From: JBNKWA01 sp050299555
Lineage (GTDB): Bacteria > Pseudomonadota > Alphaproteobacteria > Rhodobacterales > Rhodobacteraceae
DNA length: 64,000 nt
Direction of reading: 5' to 3'
Assembly: GCA_050299555.1 (NCBI GenBank)
Contig: JBNKWA010000012.1
Coordinates: 62,001-126,000, forward strand
Part shown: positions 8,037 to 16,447 of the stretch, piece after piece
Layout of the letters: every line of letters starts with the position of its first letter
Position numbering within the stretch: position 1 is the first letter of the stretch
Notes under the pieces: generated by a model
Told to the model about the DNA's origin: nothing
Databases searched by the model: none
Seen by the model: the letters and a program-made list of their open reading frames with translations, nothing else
Translations under genes and position numbers: made by a program

Positions 8037-8130
8037 GCATCCTCCTGATGAAGCGATACGGGTTGCGATGGACCCTCCAACAGGACAGGCCCGGGCTTTT
8101 TCGATGCCGGACCCCGCATGGGGCATCCGG
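8037..8130 (-). promoter_or_regulatory. ROSE-like RNA thermometer in the hsp20 5' UTR
   Basis: On the minus strand the leader holds a hairpin (GCCGGA...TCCGGC with an inner CCCC/GGGG), then GGGT/ACCC, and ends with UCGCU (8056-8052), UCAUC loop, AGGA (8046-8043). UCGCU facing AGGA matches the U(U/C)GCU anti-Shine-Dalgarno core that defines ROSE elements, which melt on heating to free the ribosome site of small heat shock genes in alphaproteobacteria. The match is by eye; no covariance model was run. Confidence 0.5.
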
Positions 8131-8138
8131 CAACTCTG

Positions 8139-8167
8139 AGGTAGTGAAGGCTCGCCGACGGTTCAAG
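8139..8167 (-). promoter_or_regulatory. candidate RpoH-type promoter of hsp20
   Basis: On the minus strand CTTGAA (8167-8162) is separated by 17 bp from CTACCT (8144-8139). CTTGAA is the -35 sequence typical of sigma-32 promoters; the -10 is a weaker match. It would give a leader of roughly 95 nt, consistent with the thermometer proposed downstream. Confidence 0.45.
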
Positions 8168-8212
8168 AGGTTCCGATGGCCAGGAAGCGGCCTGTTCCGC
8201 CCCTGCGGCTTT

Positions 8213-9112
8213 TCAGCGCCCGATCTGCGGCAGTCGCTGGAAAGGATCGACCCGCTGCGGGCGTCGACCGAGTTGTTCGGCTATGCTTGACCGCTGCGTC
8301 AGGTCTTCCTCATCCGAGGACACCGTGCGCACCCGCATCAGGCCATGGCTCTTGTCCAGCCGTGCCAGCAGCGAATCCACCGCCGTTCCGAGCGCCGCGC
8401 CAAGGGCGACCGGCCGTTCGCGCCACTGCGCCATCGCCGAGACGACGGACGCGATCCGAAGATTGTGGTCTTGGTCTTCGACCAGGATCGGCGAGCCAGA
8501 GGCGCCGAAGTTGACCGCGCAGGAATACACCAGAACCCGGCTCTGCACCGCCAGCATATGGCAGCGATCCTGCAACTTGGGTGCGTCGTCGCGGTCGCGG
8601 GCATAGCTGACAACGCGCACTTCGTCGCCGGCACGCGGTTCCTCGACCCAATCGAAAGGCTCGGCAACGCTGCGCGGCACCGGCACCTCAAGTTCGATCA
8701 GCGCCACATCCGTGGCGACGCGCTGCATCTTGTCGCTGTTGGAAAAGACATAGTCGGGGTGCAGGACGATGCGTCGGGCCTTGCGATCAGCAACCGCATG
8801 ACCGTCGTTCCAGCCGGCGCGGAAGAGGATCCGGTTGGCCGGGATCGGCCTGCCGCTGGCGCGGTAGAACAGGCAGTGAGCGGCGGTCAGGACGACCCGG
8901 GGCCGGATCAGCGTGCCGGTGCAAAAGCCCGAGCCGCTGAAGTCGACCCGGCCCACGGCACTGTAGAAACTCGCCTCTGCATCGCTGGCGATGGCACGCA
9001 GAGGTTCGTCCGCGGCGGTCGCCGCGGCGAGAAGAGTTTGAGCCGATGATGGCCCACCGGTCAGCGCCAGAAGAATGGCCGCCGCCTTGCATACACGTGT
9101 GAACGCAAGCAC
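8213..9112 (-). CDS. secreted trypsin-like serine protease (S1 family), copy 1
   Basis: The 299-aa product has a signal peptide (AAAILLALTGGPSSAQ). The chymotrypsin-fold catalytic triad is visible: His in LTAAHC, Asp in ATDVALIEL and Ser in GASGSPI. It starts at a GTG at 9112, two bases after the stop of the upstream paralogue, so the two genes are probably co-transcribed. It has a C-terminal extension of about 50 residues after the protease domain containing SSIAEQLGRRP, similar to SLAEQLGRNE in the paralogue. It is probably periplasmic or exported; the substrate is unknown. Confidence 0.85.
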   Translation of the reverse strand: MLAFTRVCKAAAILLALTGGPSSAQTLLAAATAADEPLRAIASDAEASFYSAVGRVDFSGSGFCTGTLIRPRVVLTAAHCLFYRASGRPIPANRILFRAGWNDGHAVADRKARRIVLHPDYVFSNSDKMQRVATDVALIELEVPVPRSVAEPFDWVEEPRAGDEVRVVSYARDRDDAPKLQDRCHMLAVQSRVLVYSCAVNFGASGSPILVEDQDHNLRIASVVSAMAQWRERPVALGAALGTAVDSLLARLDKSHGLMRVRTVSSDEEDLTQRSSIAEQLGRRPQRVDPFQRLPQIGR

Positions 9113-9114
9113 CC

Positions 9115-9948
9115 TCAGTCAGTCCCTCCGCTTGGCACCACCACCCTGCGTAGCACCGTTTCATTTCGCCCCAATTGCTCGGCCAGGCTGCGCCCTTTCG
9201 CTGCCTGGGTACGAAAGCCGGCGGCCGTGGCCGAGGCCTGCTCGGCAAGTGCCTGCAACCGCCGGTGCGGCAGCGCGGCCAGCGAGACCTTGCGGCTGTC
9301 GATCTCGGTAACGGCAGCCACCACTGCAACGATGCGGGGCACGTCGCCCCCGAGGTCCAGGACCGGCGAGCCGGAGGACCCGTTGGTGACGTCGCAGCTC
9401 AGCACGGCGATATTGTCGTCACGCTCCAGCACCGTGCAGCGCTCTTGAATCGAGGGCCGCTCGGACCGGTCCCAGGCATAGGAGACCACGCCAACCTCTC
9501 CATTGCGCGGCAGGGCCTCGACATAGTCGAGCGGGCGGATGAACAGCCCCGTCACCGGCTGGTCGAGCTCGATCAGCGCAAAATCGTCAGCCAGTTCGCT
9601 GGCCTCGTTCGCGCGCGAGAAGTCGTAATCGGGATTGACGTGCACCTGCCTGGCGCCGCGCACCGCCTGCGCTGCGCCATCGGCAAATCCGGCGGCGAAG
9701 CGGACGCGTGCGTCAGGAACCCGGCTGCCGTCGCGCTCGTCGAAAAAGCAATGCGCCGCCGTCAGCACGAGTTTTGCGCTGATCAGTGTGCCGGTGCAGA
9801 AGGCCTCATGGCCGATGTTGACCCGGCCCACGGCCGCCCAGGGCCTGGCCTCGTCCCAATGGTCAAGACGGTGCAGCCGCGTATCGTCGGCCCACGCTGG
9901 CAGGCCGGACGCAACCAGAAGTGCGGCCAGGACAAAAAAACGAAACAT
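9115..9948 (-). CDS. secreted trypsin-like serine protease (S1 family), copy 2
   Basis: The 277-aa protein starts MFRFFVLAALLVASGLPAWA, a clean signal peptide. The triad is intact: VLTAAHCFF (His), DDFALIELDQPV (Asp), VTNGSSGSPVLD (Ser). The start at 9948 was preferred over one at 10005 because it places the signal peptide at the N-terminus. It is the first gene of a tandem pair with the protease at 8213-9112 and shares the CTGTLI, FDWVE/LDYVE and SLAEQLGR features. The pair probably arose by duplication and divergence. Confidence 0.87.
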   Translation of the reverse strand: MFRFFVLAALLVASGLPAWADDTRLHRLDHWDEARPWAAVGRVNIGHEAFCTGTLISAKLVLTAAHCFFDERDGSRVPDARVRFAAGFADGAAQAVRGARQVHVNPDYDFSRANEASELADDFALIELDQPVTGLFIRPLDYVEALPRNGEVGVVSYAWDRSERPSIQERCTVLERDDNIAVLSCDVTNGSSGSPVLDLGGDVPRIVAVVAAVTEIDSRKVSLAALPHRRLQALAEQASATAAGFRTQAAKGRSLAEQLGRNETVLRRVVVPSGGTD

Positions 9949-9994
9949 GGCGGGAGTATAGCGGCAGTTGCGATTCGGCCAAGTGCGATTCGTT

Positions 9995-11284
9995 TTAAAT
10001 CGCAATGGCCCGGGGTCGTGGGCCGCCGGTGGCCCAGTCGAGCAGTTCCACAGTATGGACGACCGGCAAATCCGTCCCGCTGCCGATCTGCATCATGCAG
10101 CCGATATTGCCGGCCGCGATGACGTCCGGTGCTGTTACTTCCAGGGTCGCCACCTTGCGGGCCTTCAGCTTGGCGGAAATCTCCGGCTGCAGCAGGTTGT
10201 AGGTCCCGGCTGAACCGCAGCACAGATGCGCGTCGCGCGGCTCGACCACCGCAAAACCAGCGGCCTTGAGCAACGACTTCGGGGCGGCGGTCACCTTCTG
10301 GCCGTGCTGCAGCGAGCAGGCGGCGTGGTACGCCACCTTGACCGGCGGCGCCTTCGGGTCAATCAGCCCAAGCTCGGCCATGACCTCGGTCACGTCGCGG
10401 GCGATGGCCGACACCCGGGCCGCATCTTCGGCCAGCGCCGCATCGGTGCGGAACATGTGACCGTAATCCTTCACCGTGGTGCCGCAGCCCGATGTGTTGA
10501 TGACGATGGCATCGAGGCCGCCTGTCTCGATCTCGCGCGCCCATGCGCGGACATTCCTGGCCGCGGTGGCATGGCTTTCATCGGTCTTGCCCATGTGGTG
10601 GGTCAGCGCCCCGCAGCACCCGGCACCCTTTGCAATCACCACCTCGACACCGTGTCGCGTCAGAAGCCGGATGGTTGCCGCGTTGATGTCAGCGTTCAGC
10701 GCCCGCTGCGCACAGCCGGTCATCAGTGCCACGCGCATGCGAAGCGGACCCGATGCGGGGTGGACTTGCGGCGTGTCATGGGCCGCAGGTCCGGCAACGG
10801 GCGCATTGGCCATCTCCAGCATCGCCCTCAGCCGCGCGTCCGGCACCAGCCGCCGGAACGGTCGGGCCAGCTTTGCCCCGACCAGCGCCAACCGGAACCG
10901 CTCCGGATAGGGCAGGACCCGCGCCAACACCCAGCGCAGCACGCGATCGTGCCAGGGCCTGCGATAGGTCTGCTCGATCCATGCCCGGGCATGATCGACC
11001 AGGTGCATGTAGTGCACACCGGACGGGCAGGTAGTCATGCAGGCGAGGCACGACAGGCACCGGTCGATATGCTTGACGGTCTTGGCATCGGCCGGCCGCC
11101 CCGCCTCCAGCATGTCCTTGATCAGGTAGATTCGGCCCCGCGGGCTGTCGAGCTCGTCGCCCAGCACCTGGTAGGTGGGGCAGGTCGCGGTGCAAAAGCC
11201 GCAATGGACGCAGGACCGCAAGATCCTGTTGGACCGCGCGGTGTCCGGGTCCTTCAACTGCTCGGTGGTGAAGTTGGTTTGCAT
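9995..11284 (-). CDS. glcF: glycolate oxidase iron-sulfur subunit GlcF
   Basis: The 429-aa subunit carries two 4Fe-4S ferredoxin motifs near the N-terminus (CVHCGFCTATCP and CLSCLACMTTCPSG). Two CCG cysteine-rich domains follow (GCAQRALNADIN, GAGCCGALTHHMG; then YHAACSLQHGQKV and LCCGSAGTYN). These relay electrons from the FAD subunit to the membrane quinone pool during oxidation of glycolate to glyoxylate. I chose the ATG at 11284 (MQTNFTTEQLKDPDTARS) because the family starts this way. It is the last gene of the glcD-glcE-membrane protein-glcF operon. Confidence 0.95.
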   Translation of the reverse strand: MQTNFTTEQLKDPDTARSNRILRSCVHCGFCTATCPTYQVLGDELDSPRGRIYLIKDMLEAGRPADAKTVKHIDRCLSCLACMTTCPSGVHYMHLVDHARAWIEQTYRRPWHDRVLRWVLARVLPYPERFRLALVGAKLARPFRRLVPDARLRAMLEMANAPVAGPAAHDTPQVHPASGPLRMRVALMTGCAQRALNADINAATIRLLTRHGVEVVIAKGAGCCGALTHHMGKTDESHATAARNVRAWAREIETGGLDAIVINTSGCGTTVKDYGHMFRTDAALAEDAARVSAIARDVTEVMAELGLIDPKAPPVKVAYHAACSLQHGQKVTAAPKSLLKAAGFAVVEPRDAHLCCGSAGTYNLLQPEISAKLKARKVATLEVTAPDVIAAGNIGCMMQIGSGTDLPVVHTVELLDWATGGPRPRAIAI

Positions 11285-11285
11285 T

Positions 11286-11663
11286 TCAGGCCTTGCCGTC
11301 GATGAGCAGGACAAGCCCCCAAAGAAGGCCAAGCAACACCGCAGGCACCAGAACAATCCAGAACCCCAGCCAGAACCATCGTAGTGGCCGCCCCCGGATC
11401 ACGCCCACAAATCGCACCAGTTGCACAGGCGTGGCGAGTGCCGCCGCCGCGCCGATGGGTCCGCCGGCAAGGGTCGCCAGCACCTTCTCGGCGCCCGGCT
11501 CCTCGATGGCGCGCACCGCCATCAGGCAGAGCACCGCGATGCCCGGCACCAGGGCCAGTCCGATCCCGGGCATCACCAGGCAGAAGACCAGATAGGCCAG
11601 CACGAACAGCCCGACGAAATAGTGGGACTGGTAATCCAGCGAGGACAGTGCGTCATGCCACAT
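11286..11663 (-). CDS. small membrane protein within the glycolate oxidase operon
   Basis: The 125-aa protein has about three hydrophobic spans (LFVLAYLVFCLVMPGIGLAL, VLATLAGGPIGAAAALA, FWIVLVPAVLLGLLWGLVLL). It lies between glcE and glcF, ending one base before the glcF start and beginning 21 bases after the glcE stop, so it is almost certainly co-transcribed. I recognise no family. It could help dock the soluble GlcDEF complex at the membrane or be a hitchhiker; nothing in the sequence decides this. Confidence 0.7.
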   Translation of the reverse strand: MWHDALSSLDYQSHYFVGLFVLAYLVFCLVMPGIGLALVPGIAVLCLMAVRAIEEPGAEKVLATLAGGPIGAAAALATPVQLVRFVGVIRGRPLRWFWLGFWIVLVPAVLLGLLWGLVLLIDGKA

Positions 11664-11684
11664 GGTGATCTCTCCTGCCGCTCG

Positions 11685-12851
11685 TCATCCGATCAGCCCC
11701 GGGTTCAGGATGCCGCGCGGGTCGAATTTGGTCCGCAGACCTGCCGAAAGCCGCGCAACCGCGGGTGCTTCCGGTTGGAAACGGGGCAGATCGCCGGAAT
11801 CGGTCGAATGCACCAGCGTGGCATGGCCACCGATGCGGCCCGCTTGCTGCTGAAGCGTCGCGTGGACCGCCGGCACTTCGGCGGTCCGCGACCAGACCCA
11901 GATGCGCCCGCCGCCCCAGTCATAGGAATAGAGGACGTCATGCGCGGCTTTGGCCTGCGCCATGAATCCGGGGGCATCCGACGGCTTGACCGACACCCGC
12001 CATAGCGCGCCGGCCTCGCCGCGAGCGGCCTGACTGTACGCCGACATTGCGCGGATGGCAGCCCAGTGTTCGTGCCCCTGGGCGACGGAAACCTCGCCGA
12101 ACCCGGCCAGAAGCTGGCACAGCCTGTCGGCCCGATAGGCGACCGAGTCGGCAAACCCCTCGACGCGGATCAGGGTCCGGCCGGGCTTTTCGATGCAGTC
12201 CGGCAGATGCGCGGCGCCGGTCACGTCGTAGGGCGAGGACAGAACCGCTGCGAGGGCGCGAACCGCGTCCGCATCGGTCAGACCTTCGATCTGCACTGTC
12301 GCCTGTGCTTGCGGTTTCGGCAGCACCTTGAAGCTGACCTCGGTCAGTATGCCCAGCGTACCGCAGGAGCCGGCCATCAGCTTGACGAGGTCATAGCCGG
12401 TGACGTTCTTCATCACCCGGCCGCCGTTCTTGACGACGTTGCCCGCACCATCGACGAAACGGACGCCAAGCAGAAAGTCTCGGGCCGCGCCCGCCTGCAT
12501 CCGGCGCGGCCCCGACGCATTGGTGGCGAAGACGCCGCCGATTGTTGACGCTCCCTTCGCGCCTGTCACCGCGTTCAGAAGGTAAGGCTCGAACGCCAGC
12601 ATCTGGCCCTCGGCCTCCAGCGCGGCCTCGATATCCGCCAGCGGCGTGCCCGCCTGCGCCACCATGGTCAGCGCCCCGGGCTCGTAAAGGGTGACGCCCG
12701 CGATACCCGACACCGACAGCGCCTCGCCCGGCCGGGCCAGGCCGCGCGTGCCGCCGCCAACGACGGAAAGCGGCCCGTTGGCGCCCCGGATCGCCTCGGC
12801 CAGCTCTCCTTCGCTCGACGGTTTCAGCATCGCGACAACGCCGCTGTTCAT
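11685..12851 (-). CDS. glcE: glycolate oxidase FAD-binding subunit GlcE
   Basis: The 388-aa protein has an FAD_binding_4 N-terminal domain (LSVVGGGTRGLARPG, YEPGALTMVAQAGTPL, GGVFATNASGPRRMQAGAAR) and the family C-terminal end FDPRGILNPG. GlcE is the non-catalytic flavoprotein partner of GlcD. The start MNSGVVAMLKPSS at 12851 gives an ATGA overlap with the glcD stop. MLKPSSEGELAEAI at 12830 is an alternative. Confidence 0.93.
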   Translation of the reverse strand: MNSGVVAMLKPSSEGELAEAIRGANGPLSVVGGGTRGLARPGEALSVSGIAGVTLYEPGALTMVAQAGTPLADIEAALEAEGQMLAFEPYLLNAVTGAKGASTIGGVFATNASGPRRMQAGAARDFLLGVRFVDGAGNVVKNGGRVMKNVTGYDLVKLMAGSCGTLGILTEVSFKVLPKPQAQATVQIEGLTDADAVRALAAVLSSPYDVTGAAHLPDCIEKPGRTLIRVEGFADSVAYRADRLCQLLAGFGEVSVAQGHEHWAAIRAMSAYSQAARGEAGALWRVSVKPSDAPGFMAQAKAAHDVLYSYDWGGGRIWVWSRTAEVPAVHATLQQQAGRIGGHATLVHSTDSGDLPRFQPEAPAVARLSAGLRTKFDPRGILNPGLIG

Positions 12852-14281
12852 GCCGCCCGCCGGCTGGCGCTGACAGAAAGCGGGAACACCTTGGCGGGGT
12901 TCAAAAGCCATTGCGGATCGAAAACGTCCTTTACCCAAAGCTGCGCCGCCAGATCCGCATCGTCGTACTGGACCTGCATCAGGTCACGCTTCTCGATGCC
13001 GACCCCGTGTTCGCCCGTGAGGCACCCGCCGACCTCGACGCAGAGCTTCAGTATATCGGCGCCCAGCGCCTCGCAGCGCTCCAGATCGCCCGGCTTGTTG
13101 GCGTCGAACAGGATCAGCGGGTGCATGTTGCCGTCACCGGCGTGGAAGACGTTGGCGACCTCCAGGCCGACCTCCTTTGACATCTCGCCGATGCGCCGCA
13201 GCACCTGCGGCAGGGCGCTGACCGGGATCGTGCCGTCGAGGCACATGTAGTCGTTGATCTGGCCCATGGCGCCGAAGGCCGACTTGCGCCCCTTCCAGAT
13301 CGCGGCCGATTCCGCCTCGGAGGTGCTCTCGCGCAGCTCGACCGGATCGTGCCGCCGGGCAATGGCCAGGATCTTGTCGAGCTGCTCGCGGATCTCGGCC
13401 TCCGAGCCCTCGACTTCCACGATCAGCAGCGCCTCGACATCGGGATAGCCGGCATGCACGAAGGCTTCGCAGGCGCGGATGCACGGCCGGTCCATGAACT
13501 CGATGGCCACCGGCAGCAGGCCGGCCCGAATGATGTCGCTGACGCAGGCGCCGGCCACCTCGTTCGAGGAAAACCCCATCAGCACCGGCCGAGCCCCCTC
13601 GGGCTTTGGCAGGATCCTCAGCACCGCCTCGGTCACCACGCCAAGCTGCCCCTCCGAGCCGCAGATCAGCCCCAGCAGGTCATAGCCGCCGGCATCCAGA
13701 TGCGGGCCGCCGATGGTCACTACCTCGCCGGCCATGGTCACCATGGTGACACCAAGCAGGTTGTTGGTGGTGACGCCGTATTTCAGGCAATGCGCACCCC
13801 CGGAATTCATCGCGACATTCCCGGCAATGGCGCAGGCAAGCTGGCTGGACGGATCGGGCGCGTAGAAAAAGCCGTCCGCTTCGACGGCGCCGGTGACGCT
13901 GAGGTTGGTCATCCCGGTCTCGACCCGTATGAAGCGATTGGCGTAGTCGACCTCCAGCACCCGGTTCAGACGCGCCACACCCAGGATCACCGAATCTGCG
14001 GTCGGCAGGGCCCCGCCGGCCAGGGACGTGCCCGAGCCGCGCGGAACCACCGGCACACTGAGCTCGCTGCATAGCTTCAGGATCGCAGCGACTTCCTCGG
14101 TCGAACCCGGCAGCACCACCGCCAGCGGCGGACACCGGTAGGCGGTGAGCGCGTCGCACTCGTAGGCGCGGGTCTCGGCCGGATCGGTGATCACGGCATC
14201 GGCCGGCAGGATCGCACGCAGCCGGGCACCGATTTCATCGCGCGCGGCGAGTACGGCCACATTGGGCGCTGGCATCTCCAT
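12848..14281 (-). CDS. glcD: glycolate oxidase catalytic FAD subunit GlcD
   Basis: The 477-aa FAD-linked oxidase has the PP-loop VPRGSGTSLAGGALP, the conserved GNVAMNSGGAHCLKYG, an FAD-oxidase C-terminal domain with FHAGDGNMHP, and GGCLTGEHGVGIEKR near the end. It oxidises glycolate (and often D-lactate) to glyoxylate. The ATG at 14281 (MEMPAPNVAVLAARDEIG) has a GGAG about 9 nt upstream; the ATG at 14275 is also possible. It is the first gene of the operon, divergent from a DUF599 gene. Confidence 0.95.
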   Translation of the reverse strand: MEMPAPNVAVLAARDEIGARLRAILPADAVITDPAETRAYECDALTAYRCPPLAVVLPGSTEEVAAILKLCSELSVPVVPRGSGTSLAGGALPTADSVILGVARLNRVLEVDYANRFIRVETGMTNLSVTGAVEADGFFYAPDPSSQLACAIAGNVAMNSGGAHCLKYGVTTNNLLGVTMVTMAGEVVTIGGPHLDAGGYDLLGLICGSEGQLGVVTEAVLRILPKPEGARPVLMGFSSNEVAGACVSDIIRAGLLPVAIEFMDRPCIRACEAFVHAGYPDVEALLIVEVEGSEAEIREQLDKILAIARRHDPVELRESTSEAESAAIWKGRKSAFGAMGQINDYMCLDGTIPVSALPQVLRRIGEMSKEVGLEVANVFHAGDGNMHPLILFDANKPGDLERCEALGADILKLCVEVGGCLTGEHGVGIEKRDLMQVQYDDADLAAQLWVKDVFDPQWLLNPAKVFPLSVSASRRAA

Positions 14282-14359
14282 CTTCGGTAGTCTCCGCTGG
14301 GCTGCCCCGAAACTAGGGCCGATTTGCCGGTGTGAAAAGCGCCGAGTTCGGGCTAGACG

Positions 14360-15085
14360 ATGGGCATGGGTGAGACACTGGGTGCGATCCCCGATCTGTT
14401 CGGACCGCTGGATGCGGTGGCGCTGGCCTGTCTGCTGCTGGTTCAGTGGCTGATCGGCTGGCGCATCGAGAACCCGCCGGCGGCGCGCCCGTCGACGCAT
14501 CTGCTGGTGGCGCAGCAGCGTCGCGACTGGCACCGGGAGCTGCCGACCCGGGACAACCGGATTGCCGACGTCAACGTGGTCGCCTCATTGCGGCAGGGCG
14601 CCACCTTCTTCGCCTCTGCGGCGATGATCGCGCTCGGCGGCGGGGCCGCGCTCCTCGGCCAGAGCGAGCGATTGCGCGGCGTTGCCAGTGACCTCGGTGC
14701 GCCGGTATCGCAGCCCGATGCGGTCTGGGAGATCAAGATCATATTCGCGCTGCTGCTGCTTGCGGCCGCGTTCCTGAGGTTCGTCTGGGCGATCCGCATC
14801 TTCGGCTATGCTGCGGTGGTGATGGCCTCGATCCCCGATGGCGATAGCGCCGAGGGCCAGCGGCTGGCGTCTCGGGCGGCCGAGCTGAACATTCTTGCCG
14901 ACCGCAGTTTCGCCCGTGGCCTGCGGAGTGTGTATTTCACCTTGGCTGCCATCGGATGGTTTGTGGGACCTGTTGCGATGATTGCAGCGGCGGCCATCGT
15001 TGCGGCCAGCCTTTGGCGCCAGGAATTCCTATCAGACAGCCGCAAGGTCCTGAGCGGGGCAGACCGCCAGGGTGAAACCGGATGA
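14360..15085 (+). CDS. DUF599 family membrane protein
   Basis: The 241-aa protein has about four membrane spans: DAVALACLLLVQWLIGW, GATFFASAAMIALGGGAALL, IIFALLLLAAAFLRFVWAIR and VGPVAMIAAAAIVAASLW. The sequence NRIADVNVVASLRQGATFFA and the FRFVWAIRIFGY-like segment fit DUF599. Function is unknown. It sits divergently next to glcD, leaving 78 bp for both promoters. The start at 14366 is equally plausible. Confidence 0.8.
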   Translation: MGMGETLGAIPDLFGPLDAVALACLLLVQWLIGWRIENPPAARPSTHLLVAQQRRDWHRELPTRDNRIADVNVVASLRQGATFFASAAMIALGGGAALLGQSERLRGVASDLGAPVSQPDAVWEIKIIFALLLLAAAFLRFVWAIRIFGYAAVVMASIPDGDSAEGQRLASRAAELNILADRSFARGLRSVYFTLAAIGWFVGPVAMIAAAAIVAASLWRQEFLSDSRKVLSGADRQGETG

Positions 15086-15169
15086 GAGAGACAATCCGAG
15101 CCTGAGGTTCACCCGAGCTGTTGAAGCTGGCCCCAGGATCGTTTCCAGGACGTGTTGACACGGGCCCGG

Positions 15170-15979
15170 TCAGCCGTTGTCCGGCACCTCCCGCAGAATC
15201 TCCAGAGCTGCGGAATGGGTCCGCGTGTCGCCGGCGGCCAGCACCCGTCCGCCGCCATGCGCTGGGCCGCCTCGCCAGTCGGTAACAATCCCGCCGGCGG
15301 CCTGAACGACGGCCTGCGGTGCCTGGATGTCGTAGGGTTGCAGCCCCGCCTCGATGACCAGGTCGACGTGGCCGAGCGCCAGCAGGGCATAGGCGTAGCA
15401 GTCGGTGCCGTATCGGGTCAGGCGGCAATGGCGGCTGACGGCATGAAAGCCGGCGCCCTCTTCCGCCGTCCCCACCTCGGGGTAGGTGGTGAAAACCGTC
15501 GCCTCGGACAGCGATGGGCACGGCCTTGTGCCAAGCTGCCGCACCGTACCGTTGCGGCGCAGTTCGGCGCGCCCGAAACCGCCGGCAAAGCGTTCGCCGG
15601 TGAAGGGCTGGTCGACGATACCGAACAGCGGCTCGTCGCCTGCGTTGACGGCAATCAGGACGCCCCAGGTCGGCAGACCCGAGATGAACGCGCGGGTGCC
15701 GTCGATCGGGTCGATGACCCAGGTGAGGCCGCTGGTGCCATGTTTGGCCGCCTGCTCCTCGCCGAGGATGCTGTCGTTGGGTCGTCGCGCTGCGAGCACC
15801 GCCCGCATAGCGGCTTCGGAGGCACGGTCGGCGGCAGTTACCGGATCGAAGCGCCCGTCCCCCTTGTCGTCGGTGACGAGATCCCTGGAACGGAACATCG
15901 GCAGCAAGGCAGCCGAGGCCGCATCGGCCATGGCGCTGGCCACGGCGATCAACTCATCCTGTGGAAGAGAAGCCCTCAT
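15170..15979 (-). CDS. hisN: histidinol-phosphatase HisN (inositol monophosphatase superfamily)
   Basis: The 269-aa enzyme has the Li+-sensitive, Mg2+-dependent phosphatase motifs: DPVTAADRASEAAM, GEE at 73-75, WVIDPIDGTRAFISGLPTWG (residues 87-106) and the C-terminal EAGLQPYDIQAPQAVVQAAG. The RAFISGLPTWGVLI version is typical of HisN-type enzymes rather than SuhB. This gives histidinol from histidinol phosphate in histidine synthesis. A general inositol-monophosphatase activity cannot be excluded. Confidence 0.82.
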   Translation of the reverse strand: MRASLPQDELIAVASAMADAASAALLPMFRSRDLVTDDKGDGRFDPVTAADRASEAAMRAVLAARRPNDSILGEEQAAKHGTSGLTWVIDPIDGTRAFISGLPTWGVLIAVNAGDEPLFGIVDQPFTGERFAGGFGRAELRRNGTVRQLGTRPCPSLSEATVFTTYPEVGTAEEGAGFHAVSRHCRLTRYGTDCYAYALLALGHVDLVIEAGLQPYDIQAPQAVVQAAGGIVTDWRGGPAHGGGRVLAAGDTRTHSAALEILREVPDNG

Positions 15980-16034
15980 GCCGGACGCGGGCCGCCCGTC
16001 AGGACGGCCGGCACCGGCGTGCAGGTTCGCTGTC

Positions 16035-16418
16035 TCAGGCGACCTCGCTCAAGACTCGCGCAAGGTCGAACAGACGGCGACGCTGCGTCTCGGGGATTGA
16101 GTAGTAGGACCGAACGAGCTCCAGCGCCTCTTTGTCCGCAAGCAGGTCACCCGGCTTGATGCGGTCTTCGCCGGCGGTCTCGCCCAGTTCGTTGTAGTCG
16201 CCTTCCAGGCCCTCGAAGAAGAAGTTGATGGAAACCTCGAGCGACTTGGCGATATCCCAAAGGCGGGACGCGCTGACCCGGTTCATGCCGGTCTCATACT
16301 TTTGGATCTGCTGGAACTTGATCCCAACCAGATCACCAAGCTGCTGCTGCGTCATACCCAGCATCCACCGACGATGGCGAATTCGCTTTCCGACATGCAC
16401 GTCAACAGGGTGCTTCAT
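16035..16418 (-). CDS. XRE-family helix-turn-helix regulator
   Basis: The 127-aa regulator has a Cro/C1-type HTH at residues 10-66 (IRHRRWMLGMTQQQLGDLVG, then FQQIQKYETGMNRVSASRLW) and a C-terminal helical segment (LELVRSYYSIPETQRRRLFD) of the kind common in alphaproteobacterial SinR-like proteins. It lies just upstream of hisN on the same strand, separated by 55 bp. A palindrome 17 bp upstream of its start could be its own operator. Confidence 0.85.
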   Translation of the reverse strand: MKHPVDVHVGKRIRHRRWMLGMTQQQLGDLVGIKFQQIQKYETGMNRVSASRLWDIAKSLEVSINFFFEGLEGDYNELGETAGEDRIKPGDLLADKEALELVRSYYSIPETQRRRLFDLARVLSEVA

Positions 16419-16435
16419 GATTTGCTCCTGAACTT

Positions 16436-16447
16436 GTAACTCGTTAC
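16436..16447. promoter_or_regulatory. candidate operator palindrome upstream of the XRE regulator
   Basis: GTAACTCGTTAC is a perfect 12-bp inverted repeat. One base further out on each side is mismatched, then the next base pair matches again. It lies 18-29 bp upstream of the regulator's start codon, where XRE proteins commonly autoregulate. No binding data; proposed from symmetry and position. Confidence 0.35.
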
